Shown one piece after another: positions 14,587 through 22,031 of a stretch of 32,428 nt of DNA. Position 1 is the first letter of the stretch. Every line of letters starts with the position of its first letter. Source of the stretch: Paludibacteraceae bacterium (GTDB taxonomy: Bacteria > Bacteroidota > Bacteroidia > Bacteroidales > Paludibacteraceae). The notes below the pieces were generated by a model, which worked only from the letters and a program-made list of their open reading frames with translations, was not told the origin of the DNA and did not search any database. The position numbers and the translations under genes are program-made. The stretch is taken from contig JAFXSS010000052.1 in assembly GCA_017525455.1 (NCBI GenBank), positions 1 to 32,428 on the forward strand, given 5' to 3'.

Positions 14587-16062
14587 TTAGATGTATCGAC
14601 GTACAACTTCATGGTCGTCAAAGTGATGCTTCACGCCCTTGATGATCTGGTAGTCTTCGTGGCCTTTGCCGGCTACAAGAATCACATCGCCTTTCTGCGC
14701 AAGCGTGCAAGCCGTCTGTATAGCAGCAGCGCGATCTTCGATAACAAGCGTGGAGCGGAGTTCGTCTTCCGTCAAGCCGGCAGTCATATCCTTGAGAATA
14801 TCAGCAGGCTCTTCGTCACGTGGATTGTCGCTGGTAAGAATGAGTTGCTGGCTGCCTCGTTTGGCAATCTGCGCCATCATCGGGCGTTTGCCTTTGTCGC
14901 GGTTGCCGCCACAACCTACTACCGTAATAAGTTTTGGCTTTTGGCTGTCGGCTTTCGATTTTTGGCTGCCGAGTATCTCGTTAATCGTGCTGATTACATT
15001 GTCCACAGCATCAGGTGTGTGGGCATAATCGATGATAGCCGTCCAGCCTTTGGGAGAACGAATCGTCTCAAATCGTCCGTTCACAGGTTTCAATGCACTG
15101 AGAATACGCAGTATCTCGGTTTTCTCAAAACCAAGGCATAGTGCGGCACTGTAGATGCAAAGCAGGTTGCTGACGTTGAATCGTCCGACGAGCGGTACAA
15201 AAACTTCCTGTCCGTCAATGCTGAGCAACATGCCGTCGAATCCTTCCTCCAGAATCTTTCCGCGGTGGTCTGCCATAGTCTGTGTGGAGTAAGTAAAGAC
15301 TTTGGCGCGGGTGTTCTGCGTCATGACAAGTCCGTTCTTGTCATCGGCATTGGTGACAGCAAAAGCCTCTTTGCACAAACCGTCGAAAAGGCGTTTCTTG
15401 GTATCGCGGTAGTTGTCAAAGGTCTTGTGGTAATCGATATGATCACGTGTCAGATTGGTGAACATCGCTCCGGCAAACTGCAGTCCGGCTATACGTTCTT
15501 GGGCAATACTATGGCTGCTGACTTCCATAAATGCGTACCGGCATCCTGCTTCCACCATCTGCGCGAGCAGTGCGTTCAGCGCAAGTGCGTCAGGCGTAGT
15601 GTGCGTGGAAGGATAAGCCGTGCCGTCCACATAATAAACAACGGTGGAGATCAGTCCTGCTTTATAGCTCATGGCACGAACCATCTCATACAGCAGCGTG
15701 GCGATGGTTGTCTTGCCGTTGGTGCCGGTAACGCCTACGAGTGTCAGTTTCTCGCTCGGACAGCCATACCACTGATGTGCCAGACGGCCGAGAGCCTCTT
15801 CGGAATTCTTGACCAACACATACGTTACGCCCTCTTTGATATCGGTTAAATATCGACTATTGTCTAGGATTACTACGGTTGCCCCCTTTTCAATGCACGC
15901 AGGAATAAACGTGTGTCCGTCAACAGCCGTGCCGGCTTGTGCAACAAACAGGTCGCCAGCTTCAACCTTGCGTGAGTCGAACTGAATGGCATGAACGTCC
16001 ACATCCGTAGAGCCTATTACCTGTACAGGCTGTATAGCCTTAAGCAATTGTGCAAGTATCAT
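14587..16062 (-). CDS. murE: UDP-MurNAc-L-Ala-D-Glu--meso-diaminopimelate ligase
   Basis: The product has 491 residues and adds meso-diaminopimelate to the peptidoglycan precursor in the cytoplasm, using ATP. The three Mur-ligase domains are visible: the N-terminal UDP-binding domain (SRKVEAGDLFVA), the central ATPase with P-loop GVTGTNGKTT at about 110-119, and the C-terminal domain with DNPR at 412-415, the signature selecting meso-DAP over lysine. A low-complexity stretch (SQKSKADSQKPK, about 366-377) sits just before the C-terminal GCGGNRDKGKRP segment. It is the last gene of the rsmH-ftsL-ftsI-murE run; the usual next gene, mraY, is absent. Confidence 0.97.
   Translation of the reverse strand: MILAQLLKAIQPVQVIGSTDVDVHAIQFDSRKVEAGDLFVAQAGTAVDGHTFIPACIEKGATVVILDNSRYLTDIKEGVTYVLVKNSEEALGRLAHQWYGCPSEKLTLVGVTGTNGKTTIATLLYEMVRAMSYKAGLISTVVYYVDGTAYPSTHTTPDALALNALLAQMVEAGCRYAFMEVSSHSIAQERIAGLQFAGAMFTNLTRDHIDYHKTFDNYRDTKKRLFDGLCKEAFAVTNADDKNGLVMTQNTRAKVFTYSTQTMADHRGKILEEGFDGMLLSIDGQEVFVPLVGRFNVSNLLCIYSAALCLGFEKTEILRILSALKPVNGRFETIRSPKGWTAIIDYAHTPDAVDNVISTINEILGSQKSKADSQKPKLITVVGCGGNRDKGKRPMMAQIAKRGSQQLILTSDNPRDEEPADILKDMTAGLTEDELRSTLVIEDRAAAIQTACTLAQKGDVILVAGKGHEDYQIIKGVKHHFDDHEVVRRYI
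14932..14967 (-). repeat. short low-complexity repeat inside murE
   Basis: Three copies of TTTTGGCT on the + strand (14932, 14939 and 14960) encode the SQKSKADSQKPK insertion of MurE. It lies between the central and C-terminal domains, where a surface loop can tolerate extra residues. Confidence 0.6.
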
Positions 16063-16100
16063 ATAGTATAATTTCCTGTTGTTTGTATTATGAATTCCTG

Positions 16101-17948
16101 TTATTTGTTTCTTTCGTACACCAGCGAATCGCCTTTGATTACGTAATGTCCGGCATAAACAACGGCTCGTTCGGCAATCTGCCTAACAACGCTACCGCAG
16201 TCCATGCCTGCATCGTACTTGGGATAGTTGTTCGGATGCTCTACCATACAGATGCATGAGTATTGCGGTTTTTCCTCAGGGAAGTACCCCACAAACGTCA
16301 TTCGGTGCTCTCGCGATTGATACTTTCCATTGCGGAAAATCTGCGCCGTTCCTGTTTTTCCTGCAATAGTCACGAGTTTGCTTTGCGCCTTGTAATCAAT
16401 AAGGTGGCCTTTCCACGTTCGCACCGATGCCGTACCGAGATAATTATCCCAAACTACATCGTGCAGGCTGACTTTGATATCATTGAGCGTGCTGCGCCGG
16501 CACATACTGCTCTTGAGCGTTTCGGTATCGTAGGTGCGAATAACATCATCGCCGTCTACTACACGCTCAACCAGATATGGACGAATCATTTTGCCGTCGT
16601 TGGCTATGCCGTTGTAGAAAGTAAGAATCTGCAGCGGAGTGAGCTCGACCGAATATCCGTACGCCATACGCGAGAGTGTTACTCCGTCGTTGGGAATATC
16701 AATACGTGGTTTTTGCGCTCCGGGAATCTCCGAATAGACGCTGTCACGAAGTCCCATACTTTGAAGTTTGTCTACGAACTTCGATGCCTTCTTGTCGTAA
16801 CTCTTCAGAATCATCTTGGCGAAAGCGATGTTCGACGAAACAGCGAGCGCGCTACGCAACGTATAGACTGTATCTCTCGGGTGAGCATCGCGATGCAGAG
16901 CATCGTGGTATTTCCAACCCTGGCTATACACTTCAAAGGTATCCGACAATTCGACTTTGCCATCGTCCAGAGCAGCCATCATTGCTATGGTTTTGAATGT
17001 CGAACCGGGTTCAACACGTGTCACAGCGTGGTTGGCCCGCTCGCTATACGTGCCGTCAGAGCCTCGGTCAAGGTTGCAGATAGCGCGAATCTTGCCGGAT
17101 TGTACCTCCATCAGGATGCAACATCCCCAATCGGCTTGTGTATTCTCAAGGCAGTTCCGTAGAGCCGTCTCCGTTATGTCAAGCAAGTTGGCGTCAAGAG
17201 TAGTTACCAAATCATATCCGTTGACAGCTTCCCGTACAGGCACATTTTGCCATTGCCCGCCCAGACGTTCGCGAATAGCAAGGCCGTCGATGCCATGCAG
17301 GTCGGCTTCGAATGATTTCTCGAGACCCGTATTTCCTTTGCCGTCGCTCAGAATGGTGCCAATCGTTCGTGAAGCAAGTGAGCCGAACGGCTTTTTGCGC
17401 TCGGGCTTATCTTCAAATCGGATGCCTGACTGGTAGAATCCGCGGCGGAACAAAGGCAATTGCTCAATCTCGCGTTTCTGAATATACGATACGCGATGGG
17501 GGCACAACTTGAGGTATGTGCCGTTCTCTTTTGGTGCTCCTTTAGCCGTTTTGCCGTTGCGGTGGTTGAACGAGCGGGTAATCATCGCCTTGTATTCAGC
17601 GGCGTTTTTCTCCGGCAATATACGGCTTAGACCTATGGATATGCTGTCTATATATCTATGGAACAGAGTATCTCCGCCTTGGTGCAAAGCGGGAACACGT
17701 GTGTCCATATAAGCGTAGTATCCGGGAATGCTGCTAGCCAGCAGTCGGCCTTCGGCATCCAGAATATTACCTCGCTGTGGCGATATGACGACAGCATTGG
17801 GCTTTTGCGTGTCAATCTTCTGCATCCACTTGTCACGCTCGAACCACTGGATGCGCATTATATGCACCAGTACAACTATAAATCCTGCTGTAATAAACAG
17901 GAATACAATTGCAAAGCGGAATATGGTATTTTGTCGATGGTCGGGCAT
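16101..17948 (-). CDS. ftsI: division-specific penicillin-binding protein (FtsI/PBP3-like transpeptidase)
   Basis: The product has 615 residues with one N-terminal membrane helix (about 11-31) and a periplasmic body. A dimerisation/pedestal region (about 50-230, with the SPQRGNILDAEGRLLA motif) precedes the class B transpeptidase domain. Active-site motifs are Ser316 in PGSTFK, SSN at 371-373 and KTG at 531-533. There is no PASTA domain after the transpeptidase, so it ends soon after the KTG strand. It cross-links septal peptidoglycan together with FtsW. Position between ftsL and murE is the conserved division-cluster order. It starts 34 bp after the ftsL stop, behind an A/T-rich leader (GCAAATGACTAAATTG). 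Confidence 0.95.
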   Translation of the reverse strand: MPDHRQNTIFRFAIVFLFITAGFIVVLVHIMRIQWFERDKWMQKIDTQKPNAVVISPQRGNILDAEGRLLASSIPGYYAYMDTRVPALHQGGDTLFHRYIDSISIGLSRILPEKNAAEYKAMITRSFNHRNGKTAKGAPKENGTYLKLCPHRVSYIQKREIEQLPLFRRGFYQSGIRFEDKPERKKPFGSLASRTIGTILSDGKGNTGLEKSFEADLHGIDGLAIRERLGGQWQNVPVREAVNGYDLVTTLDANLLDITETALRNCLENTQADWGCCILMEVQSGKIRAICNLDRGSDGTYSERANHAVTRVEPGSTFKTIAMMAALDDGKVELSDTFEVYSQGWKYHDALHRDAHPRDTVYTLRSALAVSSNIAFAKMILKSYDKKASKFVDKLQSMGLRDSVYSEIPGAQKPRIDIPNDGVTLSRMAYGYSVELTPLQILTFYNGIANDGKMIRPYLVERVVDGDDVIRTYDTETLKSSMCRRSTLNDIKVSLHDVVWDNYLGTASVRTWKGHLIDYKAQSKLVTIAGKTGTAQIFRNGKYQSREHRMTFVGYFPEEKPQYSCICMVEHPNNYPKYDAGMDCGSVVRQIAERAVVYAGHYVIKGDSLVYERNK

Positions 17949-17982
17949 GAAAAGATTTACAATTTAGTCATTTGCCACGTGC

Positions 17983-18300
17983 TTATTTAATGACAATAAT
18001 AGGTTTGTTGGCTTCCCTGAGTTCGCTGCCGTTCTCTTTGAGTTGTTTGGCTATAGCCGATTGGCGAGTGCTGTTCACCAGTTCCGAACTGATGGTAAGT
18101 TCTTCGTTGCGTGCTTCCTTGAGTTCTTTCTTCAAAGCACCGATCCGCACGTATTGCACTTCGGAAATGAAGCCCATAAGTATGCTGATGAAGATATACA
18201 CTCCAATCAGCGCAAACAGCAAATAGTGCTTAGAAACGCGCTTGGCACTGAATATATCTCCATTCAGGATTCTCTGTATTATGCTTAATCGTTTGTCCAT
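17983..18300 (-). CDS. ftsL: FtsL-like division protein
   Basis: The product has 105 residues: a short basic cytoplasmic N-terminus, one membrane helix (about 26-45, YLLFALIGVYIFISILMGFI) and a periplasmic coiled-coil (about 50-95). This is the FtsL layout, and the position between rsmH and ftsI is the conserved place for ftsL. Sequence conservation in this family is low, so the call rests on topology and context. Its ATG follows the rsmH stop codon with no intervening base. FtsL bridges FtsQ/FtsB-type partners and the FtsWI synthase at the septum. Confidence 0.85.
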   Translation of the reverse strand: MDKRLSIIQRILNGDIFSAKRVSKHYLLFALIGVYIFISILMGFISEVQYVRIGALKKELKEARNEELTISSELVNSTRQSAIAKQLKENGSELREANKPIIVIK

Positions 18301-19236
18301 TTATTCCCTTGCCAATTGTTCGTTTATGCGCTCGGCAACGCGCAGTTTGGCGCTGCGTGCGCGCGGATTACGCTCCACCTCTTCTGCAGAAGCCGTACGG
18401 CCTTTCTCTATCACTTTGTAGGGCGTGAGCGGTTTGCCGTAGAAGTCTTTGTGTACGGTGCCTTCGGTGTTGCCGGAACGCATAAAGTTCTTTACTATGC
18501 GGTCTTCCAGCGAGTGATAAGTCAGAATAACCAATCGTCCTCCGGGCGAGAGCAGTTGCGTGGAGGCTTCCAGCAATTCGCGAAGCGCACCCAGTTCATC
18601 GTTTACCTCAATGCGCAATGCCTGGAACAACCGTGCGTAGTCCTGTTTGTCTTTCAGCCGAACGCTGTCTTGCAGTTGCTGGGTAGTCTGGATAGTCTGT
18701 TGCGAACGCTTGCTGACAATCTGCCGCGCAATGGCTCGTGAGTTGCCAAACTCACCGTATAGATAGAGTATGCGTGCCAGTTCCTCCTCCGAATAGGTGT
18801 TGATAACTTCCGCTGCGGATAGCTGCTGGCGGGCGTTCATGCGCATGTCAAGCGGTGCATCGTAACGGAACGAGAAACCGCGCTCGGCAGAGTCAAAGTG
18901 ATGAAAACTTACTCCCAAATCAGCCAATATGCCATCCACTTGCGTCACTCCGTAAAAATCCATGAAGTTGGCTATGTAGCGGAAATTGCTTCTCACGAAG
19001 GTGAATCGTTTGTCGTCAATACGGTTGTCGTAAGCGTCAAGGTCCTGGTCAATGCCGAACAACCTTGAGCCGGTACTCATCCGCTCCATTATTCCCCGGC
19101 TGTGTCCGCCACCGCCAAATGTGGCATCTATAAATATTTGCGGTTTGCCCGAATCAATGCACAAGCCTTCCAGTACCTCGCTTAGCATGGCGGGGATGTG
19201 GTAAACGGGATTCGATATACAGGTGCACTCGTTCAT
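18301..19236 (-). CDS. rsmH: 16S rRNA (cytosine1402-N4)-methyltransferase RsmH
   Basis: The product has 311 residues, normal for RsmH (MraW). It opens with YHIPAMLSEVLEGL, has the SAM-binding DATFGGGGHSRGIM motif, GILADLGVSFHHFD, the LDMRMN segment and the C-terminal LVILTYHSLEDRIVKNF. It methylates N4 of C1402 in 16S rRNA at the decoding site. It is the first gene of the division run and has its own consensus promoter, which overlaps the end of the Nudix gene upstream. The transcriptional regulator mraZ, usually encoded immediately before it, is not present here. Confidence 0.97.
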   Translation of the reverse strand: MNECTCISNPVYHIPAMLSEVLEGLCIDSGKPQIFIDATFGGGGHSRGIMERMSTGSRLFGIDQDLDAYDNRIDDKRFTFVRSNFRYIANFMDFYGVTQVDGILADLGVSFHHFDSAERGFSFRYDAPLDMRMNARQQLSAAEVINTYSEEELARILYLYGEFGNSRAIARQIVSKRSQQTIQTTQQLQDSVRLKDKQDYARLFQALRIEVNDELGALRELLEASTQLLSPGGRLVILTYHSLEDRIVKNFMRSGNTEGTVHKDFYGKPLTPYKVIEKGRTASAEEVERNPRARSAKLRVAERINEQLARE

Positions 19237-19274
19237 TGAGAAGGGTTGCTGACGGGACGTAACTTTTGCGCCTA

Positions 19275-19306
19275 CAAAGATACGAAAAAAATATCAATTA
19301 TGCAAA
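19275..19306 (-). promoter_or_regulatory. promoter of the rsmH-ftsL-ftsI-murE run
   Basis: On the - strand, TTTG (19306-19303), a 20-bp spacer and TATCTTTG (19282-19275) match the consensus. The TTTG element lies inside the last codons of the Nudix gene, whose stop is at 19294. Confidence 0.85.
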
Positions 19307-19698
19307 TATTTTCCGCAAATAATGTCATCAATTATCTGTTCATCGGCGGGAAGCCACTTGACAGAACGCAGTTCTTGGGTTTTCAGCCATTTGGCAGCTT
19401 CGTGTTCCAGTAGTGTAACATGTTTGTCGGCAAGCCTGCAGTCGAAACAATGCATGGTTAGATGGAAGGTGGGATAATCGTAGTTGACGGTAATAAGTAA
19501 TTCGCCCACTTCAATCTCTGCATCCAGTTCTTCGCGGATCTCACGTTTCAATGCGTCCTGTGCCGATTCACCGATTTCCATCTTGCCTCCCGGAAATTCC
19601 CACCAGTCTTTCCACTCTCCGTATCCTCTTTGCGTGGCAAAAATGCGCCCCTGCTCGTCAGAAATGATGGCTGCTACTACCTCGATGGATTTGTTCAT
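19294..19698 (-). CDS. MutT-like Nudix hydrolase
   Basis: I chose the ATG at 19698 (MNKSIEVVAAIISDEQG). The longer in-frame extension begins within the -33 part of this gene's own promoter and reads through its start site. The product has 134 residues. The Nudix box is intact in its metal-binding residues (GGKMEIGESAQDALKREIRE followed by EL), with Asp where the final Gly is usual. WWEFPGGK just before it is typical of MutT/NudG-type (d)NTP pyrophosphatases, which remove oxidised or modified nucleotides. Substrate cannot be assigned from sequence. It has a consensus promoter and precedes rsmH on the same strand. Confidence 0.9.
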   Translation of the reverse strand: MNKSIEVVAAIISDEQGRIFATQRGYGEWKDWWEFPGGKMEIGESAQDALKREIREELDAEIEVGELLITVNYDYPTFHLTMHCFDCRLADKHVTLLEHEAAKWLKTQELRSVKWLPADEQIIDDIICGKYLHN

Positions 19699-19736
19699 TA
19701 TTGCAAATATATGTTTTAACCGATATAAACTGCTCA

Positions 19737-19767
19737 CAAAGTTACGAAAAATATCTGACAAAAGCAA
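19737..19767 (-). promoter_or_regulatory. promoter of the Nudix gene
   Basis: On the - strand, TTG (19767-19765), a 20-bp spacer and TAACTTTG (19744-19737). It is back to back with the murF promoter, about 50 bp away. Confidence 0.75.
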
Positions 19768-19814
19768 GTGAATATCTTTTTTTTTGTGCTATCGTCAAAT
19801 AAAAGCAAATTTTG

Positions 19815-19846
19815 TTTGCAAATGTCAATTATTTTTATTATCTTTG
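19815..19846 (+). promoter_or_regulatory. promoter of the murF-addAB run
   Basis: TTTG (19815-19818), a 20-bp spacer and TATCTTTG (19839-19846) match the consensus exactly; the murF ATG is 43 bp downstream. Confidence 0.85.
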
Positions 19847-19889
19847 TAAGCAGATTTTATGTAATAAGTAATAATTAAGGATTCGGTAA

Positions 19890-21146
19890 ATGGATTGGTC
19901 ATTTTTGATAGAAGGCAAAGATTCCGTCAGTGTGTCAACGGACAGCCGTAACTTGCCTGACGGATGTATATTTGTTGCATTGAAAGGCGACACGTTTGAT
20001 GGCAACAAGTTTGCTCTGCAAGCTCTGCAACAAGGCGCCTCGATGGCTATTGTGGACGATGAGAGTGTGTACAACAGCATTCAGTCTGCCGGAGAGTATT
20101 CGGCATTGCTGGTGGAGAACAGTCTGCTTGCTCTGCAGGATCTTGCCCGGGCTTGGCGCAGGCATTGGGGAAAGCGGATAATAGGTATCACCGGCACTAA
20201 CGGCAAGACGACGACTAAGGAACTTCTTGCAGCCGTGCTGAGCACCAAGTACAATATGCATTATACCCAAGGTAACCTGAATAACTCCATCGGTGTGCCT
20301 CTGACGTTGTTACAATTGACTTCAGCTCACGAACTGGCTATCGTAGAGATGGGCGCCAGTCATCCGGGGGATATCAAGGAACTCGTGGAGATTGCCGAAC
20401 CGGATTGCGGGCTCATAACCAATGTGGGAAAAGCGCACTTGCAAGGCTTCGGCTCATTCGAGGGGGTTAAGGCCACCAAGCGCGAGTTGTATGATTATCT
20501 CGTTGCGCACAACGGACTTGTTTTCCGCAATGCAGACAATCAGAATCTGGAGCAGATGCTGAGCGAGGCGCAGAAATCAGCAACCGTTCAGGTTGTTACG
20601 TACACCTCGGGAACGATGCCTGAAGGTACGCATCTGGTAGGTGCATATAATAGTGAAAATATCCAGGCGGCACTTTGCGTAGGCGAATATTTCGGTGTGA
20701 GTCGTGAAGACGGTCTTGCCGCCGTACGTGCATATGTCCCGTCAAACAACCGCTCGCAAAAGACCGTTACCGATCATAATACGCTCATCGTGGATGCATA
20801 CAATGCCAATCCGACTTCTATGCAAGCGGCTATCCAGGCGTTTGACTTCAGTCTGTCGGCACAGCAGTCTAAGAGCGCGGCGGTATATATACTCGGAGCC
20901 ATGCGCGAATTGGGAGAGTATAGTCATACGGAGCATCAGAACATTGTAAATATGCTCCTTGAGCGTAAAGCAGATACCGTATTCCTTGTAGGTGACGAGT
21001 ATCGCGAAACGACTGCTCCGTATCCGATATTCTCAAGTGTGGAGGATTTGTGTGAATATATCAAGGCCAACCCTCTGCAAGGCTATACAATATTGATTAA
21101 GGGATCCAGAAGCAATAAATTAGAAAAAGTATTACCATTATTATGA
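19890..21146 (+). CDS. murF: UDP-MurNAc-tripeptide--D-Ala-D-Ala ligase
   Basis: The product has 418 residues with Mur-ligase layout: N-terminal domain with STDSRNLPDGCIFVALKGD, central ATPase with P-loop GITGTNGKTTTKELL, the NNSIGVPLTLL segment and AIVEMGASHPGDI, and a C-terminal domain with VDAYNANPTSMQAAI, typical of MurF. It attaches D-Ala-D-Ala, completing the cytoplasmic pentapeptide precursor. It is separate from the murE cluster, transcribed divergently, and is first in an operon with a coiled-coil protein and AddAB. The stop overlaps the next ATG (ATGA). Confidence 0.97.
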   Translation: MDWSFLIEGKDSVSVSTDSRNLPDGCIFVALKGDTFDGNKFALQALQQGASMAIVDDESVYNSIQSAGEYSALLVENSLLALQDLARAWRRHWGKRIIGITGTNGKTTTKELLAAVLSTKYNMHYTQGNLNNSIGVPLTLLQLTSAHELAIVEMGASHPGDIKELVEIAEPDCGLITNVGKAHLQGFGSFEGVKATKRELYDYLVAHNGLVFRNADNQNLEQMLSEAQKSATVQVVTYTSGTMPEGTHLVGAYNSENIQAALCVGEYFGVSREDGLAAVRAYVPSNNRSQKTVTDHNTLIVDAYNANPTSMQAAIQAFDFSLSAQQSKSAAVYILGAMRELGEYSHTEHQNIVNMLLERKADTVFLVGDEYRETTAPYPIFSSVEDLCEYIKANPLQGYTILIKGSRSNKLEKVLPLL

Positions 21147-22021
21147 AAAAGATTCTTATACCGATTTTGATTGTTCTGCTCGCTGCAGTTGGCGTGCTTA
21201 CGTATCTGTTTCTGCAGCAGAAGCAAGAGATGACCGAGATGGTCGAACAGATGGAGTTTGAGAAATCCGAACTGGAAGATGAATACGAGGATCTGGCTAT
21301 GCAGTTTGACGGTTACCGCACTCCGGATATCCACAACGACTCGTTGGCACAGTTGCTTAACAAGGAACAACAACGTGTGCGTGACCTGTTGGAGGAGTTG
21401 CGTATAACCAAAGCCACCAATGCACGCCGTATAGCCGAACTGAAGAAAGAGCTGGCCACCGTGCGCCAAGTAATGGTGTCGTACGTTCATCAGATAGATT
21501 CGCTCAACCAGACTAACCAGCGTCTTACGGCCGAAAACCGACAGGTGAAGGAGCAATATGCCGTAGTACAGCAACAGGCAGAAGAGTTGCAGCAGCAGAA
21601 TACGCATCTGACGGAAAAGGTGACCAGGGCTTCGATGCTGGAGATTACTGCATTCAAGGTTACTCCGCTGAACAGGCGTGACCGCAAGACTTCCAATCTC
21701 AACCAGATGCAAAAGATTCAGTTCGATTTTACCATCGGCAAGAACATAACCAGCGATCGTGGTCTGAAGCGAGTGTACATGCGTATTGTGCGCCCGGATG
21801 GCGAACTGATAACTCTGCCTGATCCTGCTCAACGTATGTTCGCGTTTGAGAACAGTGAGATAGAGTATTCGCTTACCAAAGAATTTGAGTATGGCGGTGA
21901 AGCTATGGACGAAACGCTCTATTGGACAGTAGGCGAGATTCTGTACAAGGGTACATACAATGCCGATTTCTTTATCGATGGAGCACTGATTGCTTCGTTC
22001 CCGTTCGAACTAAAACACTGA
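21143..22021 (+). CDS. membrane-anchored coiled-coil protein of unknown function
   Basis: The product has 292 residues. It starts with one membrane helix (about 4-24, ILIPILIVLLAAVGVLTYLF) that could be an anchor or an uncleaved signal. Coiled-coil segments follow at about 27-60 and 70-165 (long Glu/Gln/Leu-rich heptads). A compact C-terminal beta-rich domain (about 168-292) starts at LEITAFKVTPL and includes a KIQFDFTIGKN strand and an RIVRPDGELI turn, ending FPFELKH. I recognise no enzyme motif. The 4-bp overlap with murF and 10-bp gap to addA imply co-expression. A role linking envelope and chromosome processes would be speculation. Confidence 0.8.
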   Translation: MKKILIPILIVLLAAVGVLTYLFLQQKQEMTEMVEQMEFEKSELEDEYEDLAMQFDGYRTPDIHNDSLAQLLNKEQQRVRDLLEELRITKATNARRIAELKKELATVRQVMVSYVHQIDSLNQTNQRLTAENRQVKEQYAVVQQQAEELQQQNTHLTEKVTRASMLEITAFKVTPLNRRDRKTSNLNQMQKIQFDFTIGKNITSDRGLKRVYMRIVRPDGELITLPDPAQRMFAFENSEIEYSLTKEFEYGGEAMDETLYWTVGEILYKGTYNADFFIDGALIASFPFELKH

Positions 22022-22031
22022 TACCGAATAA

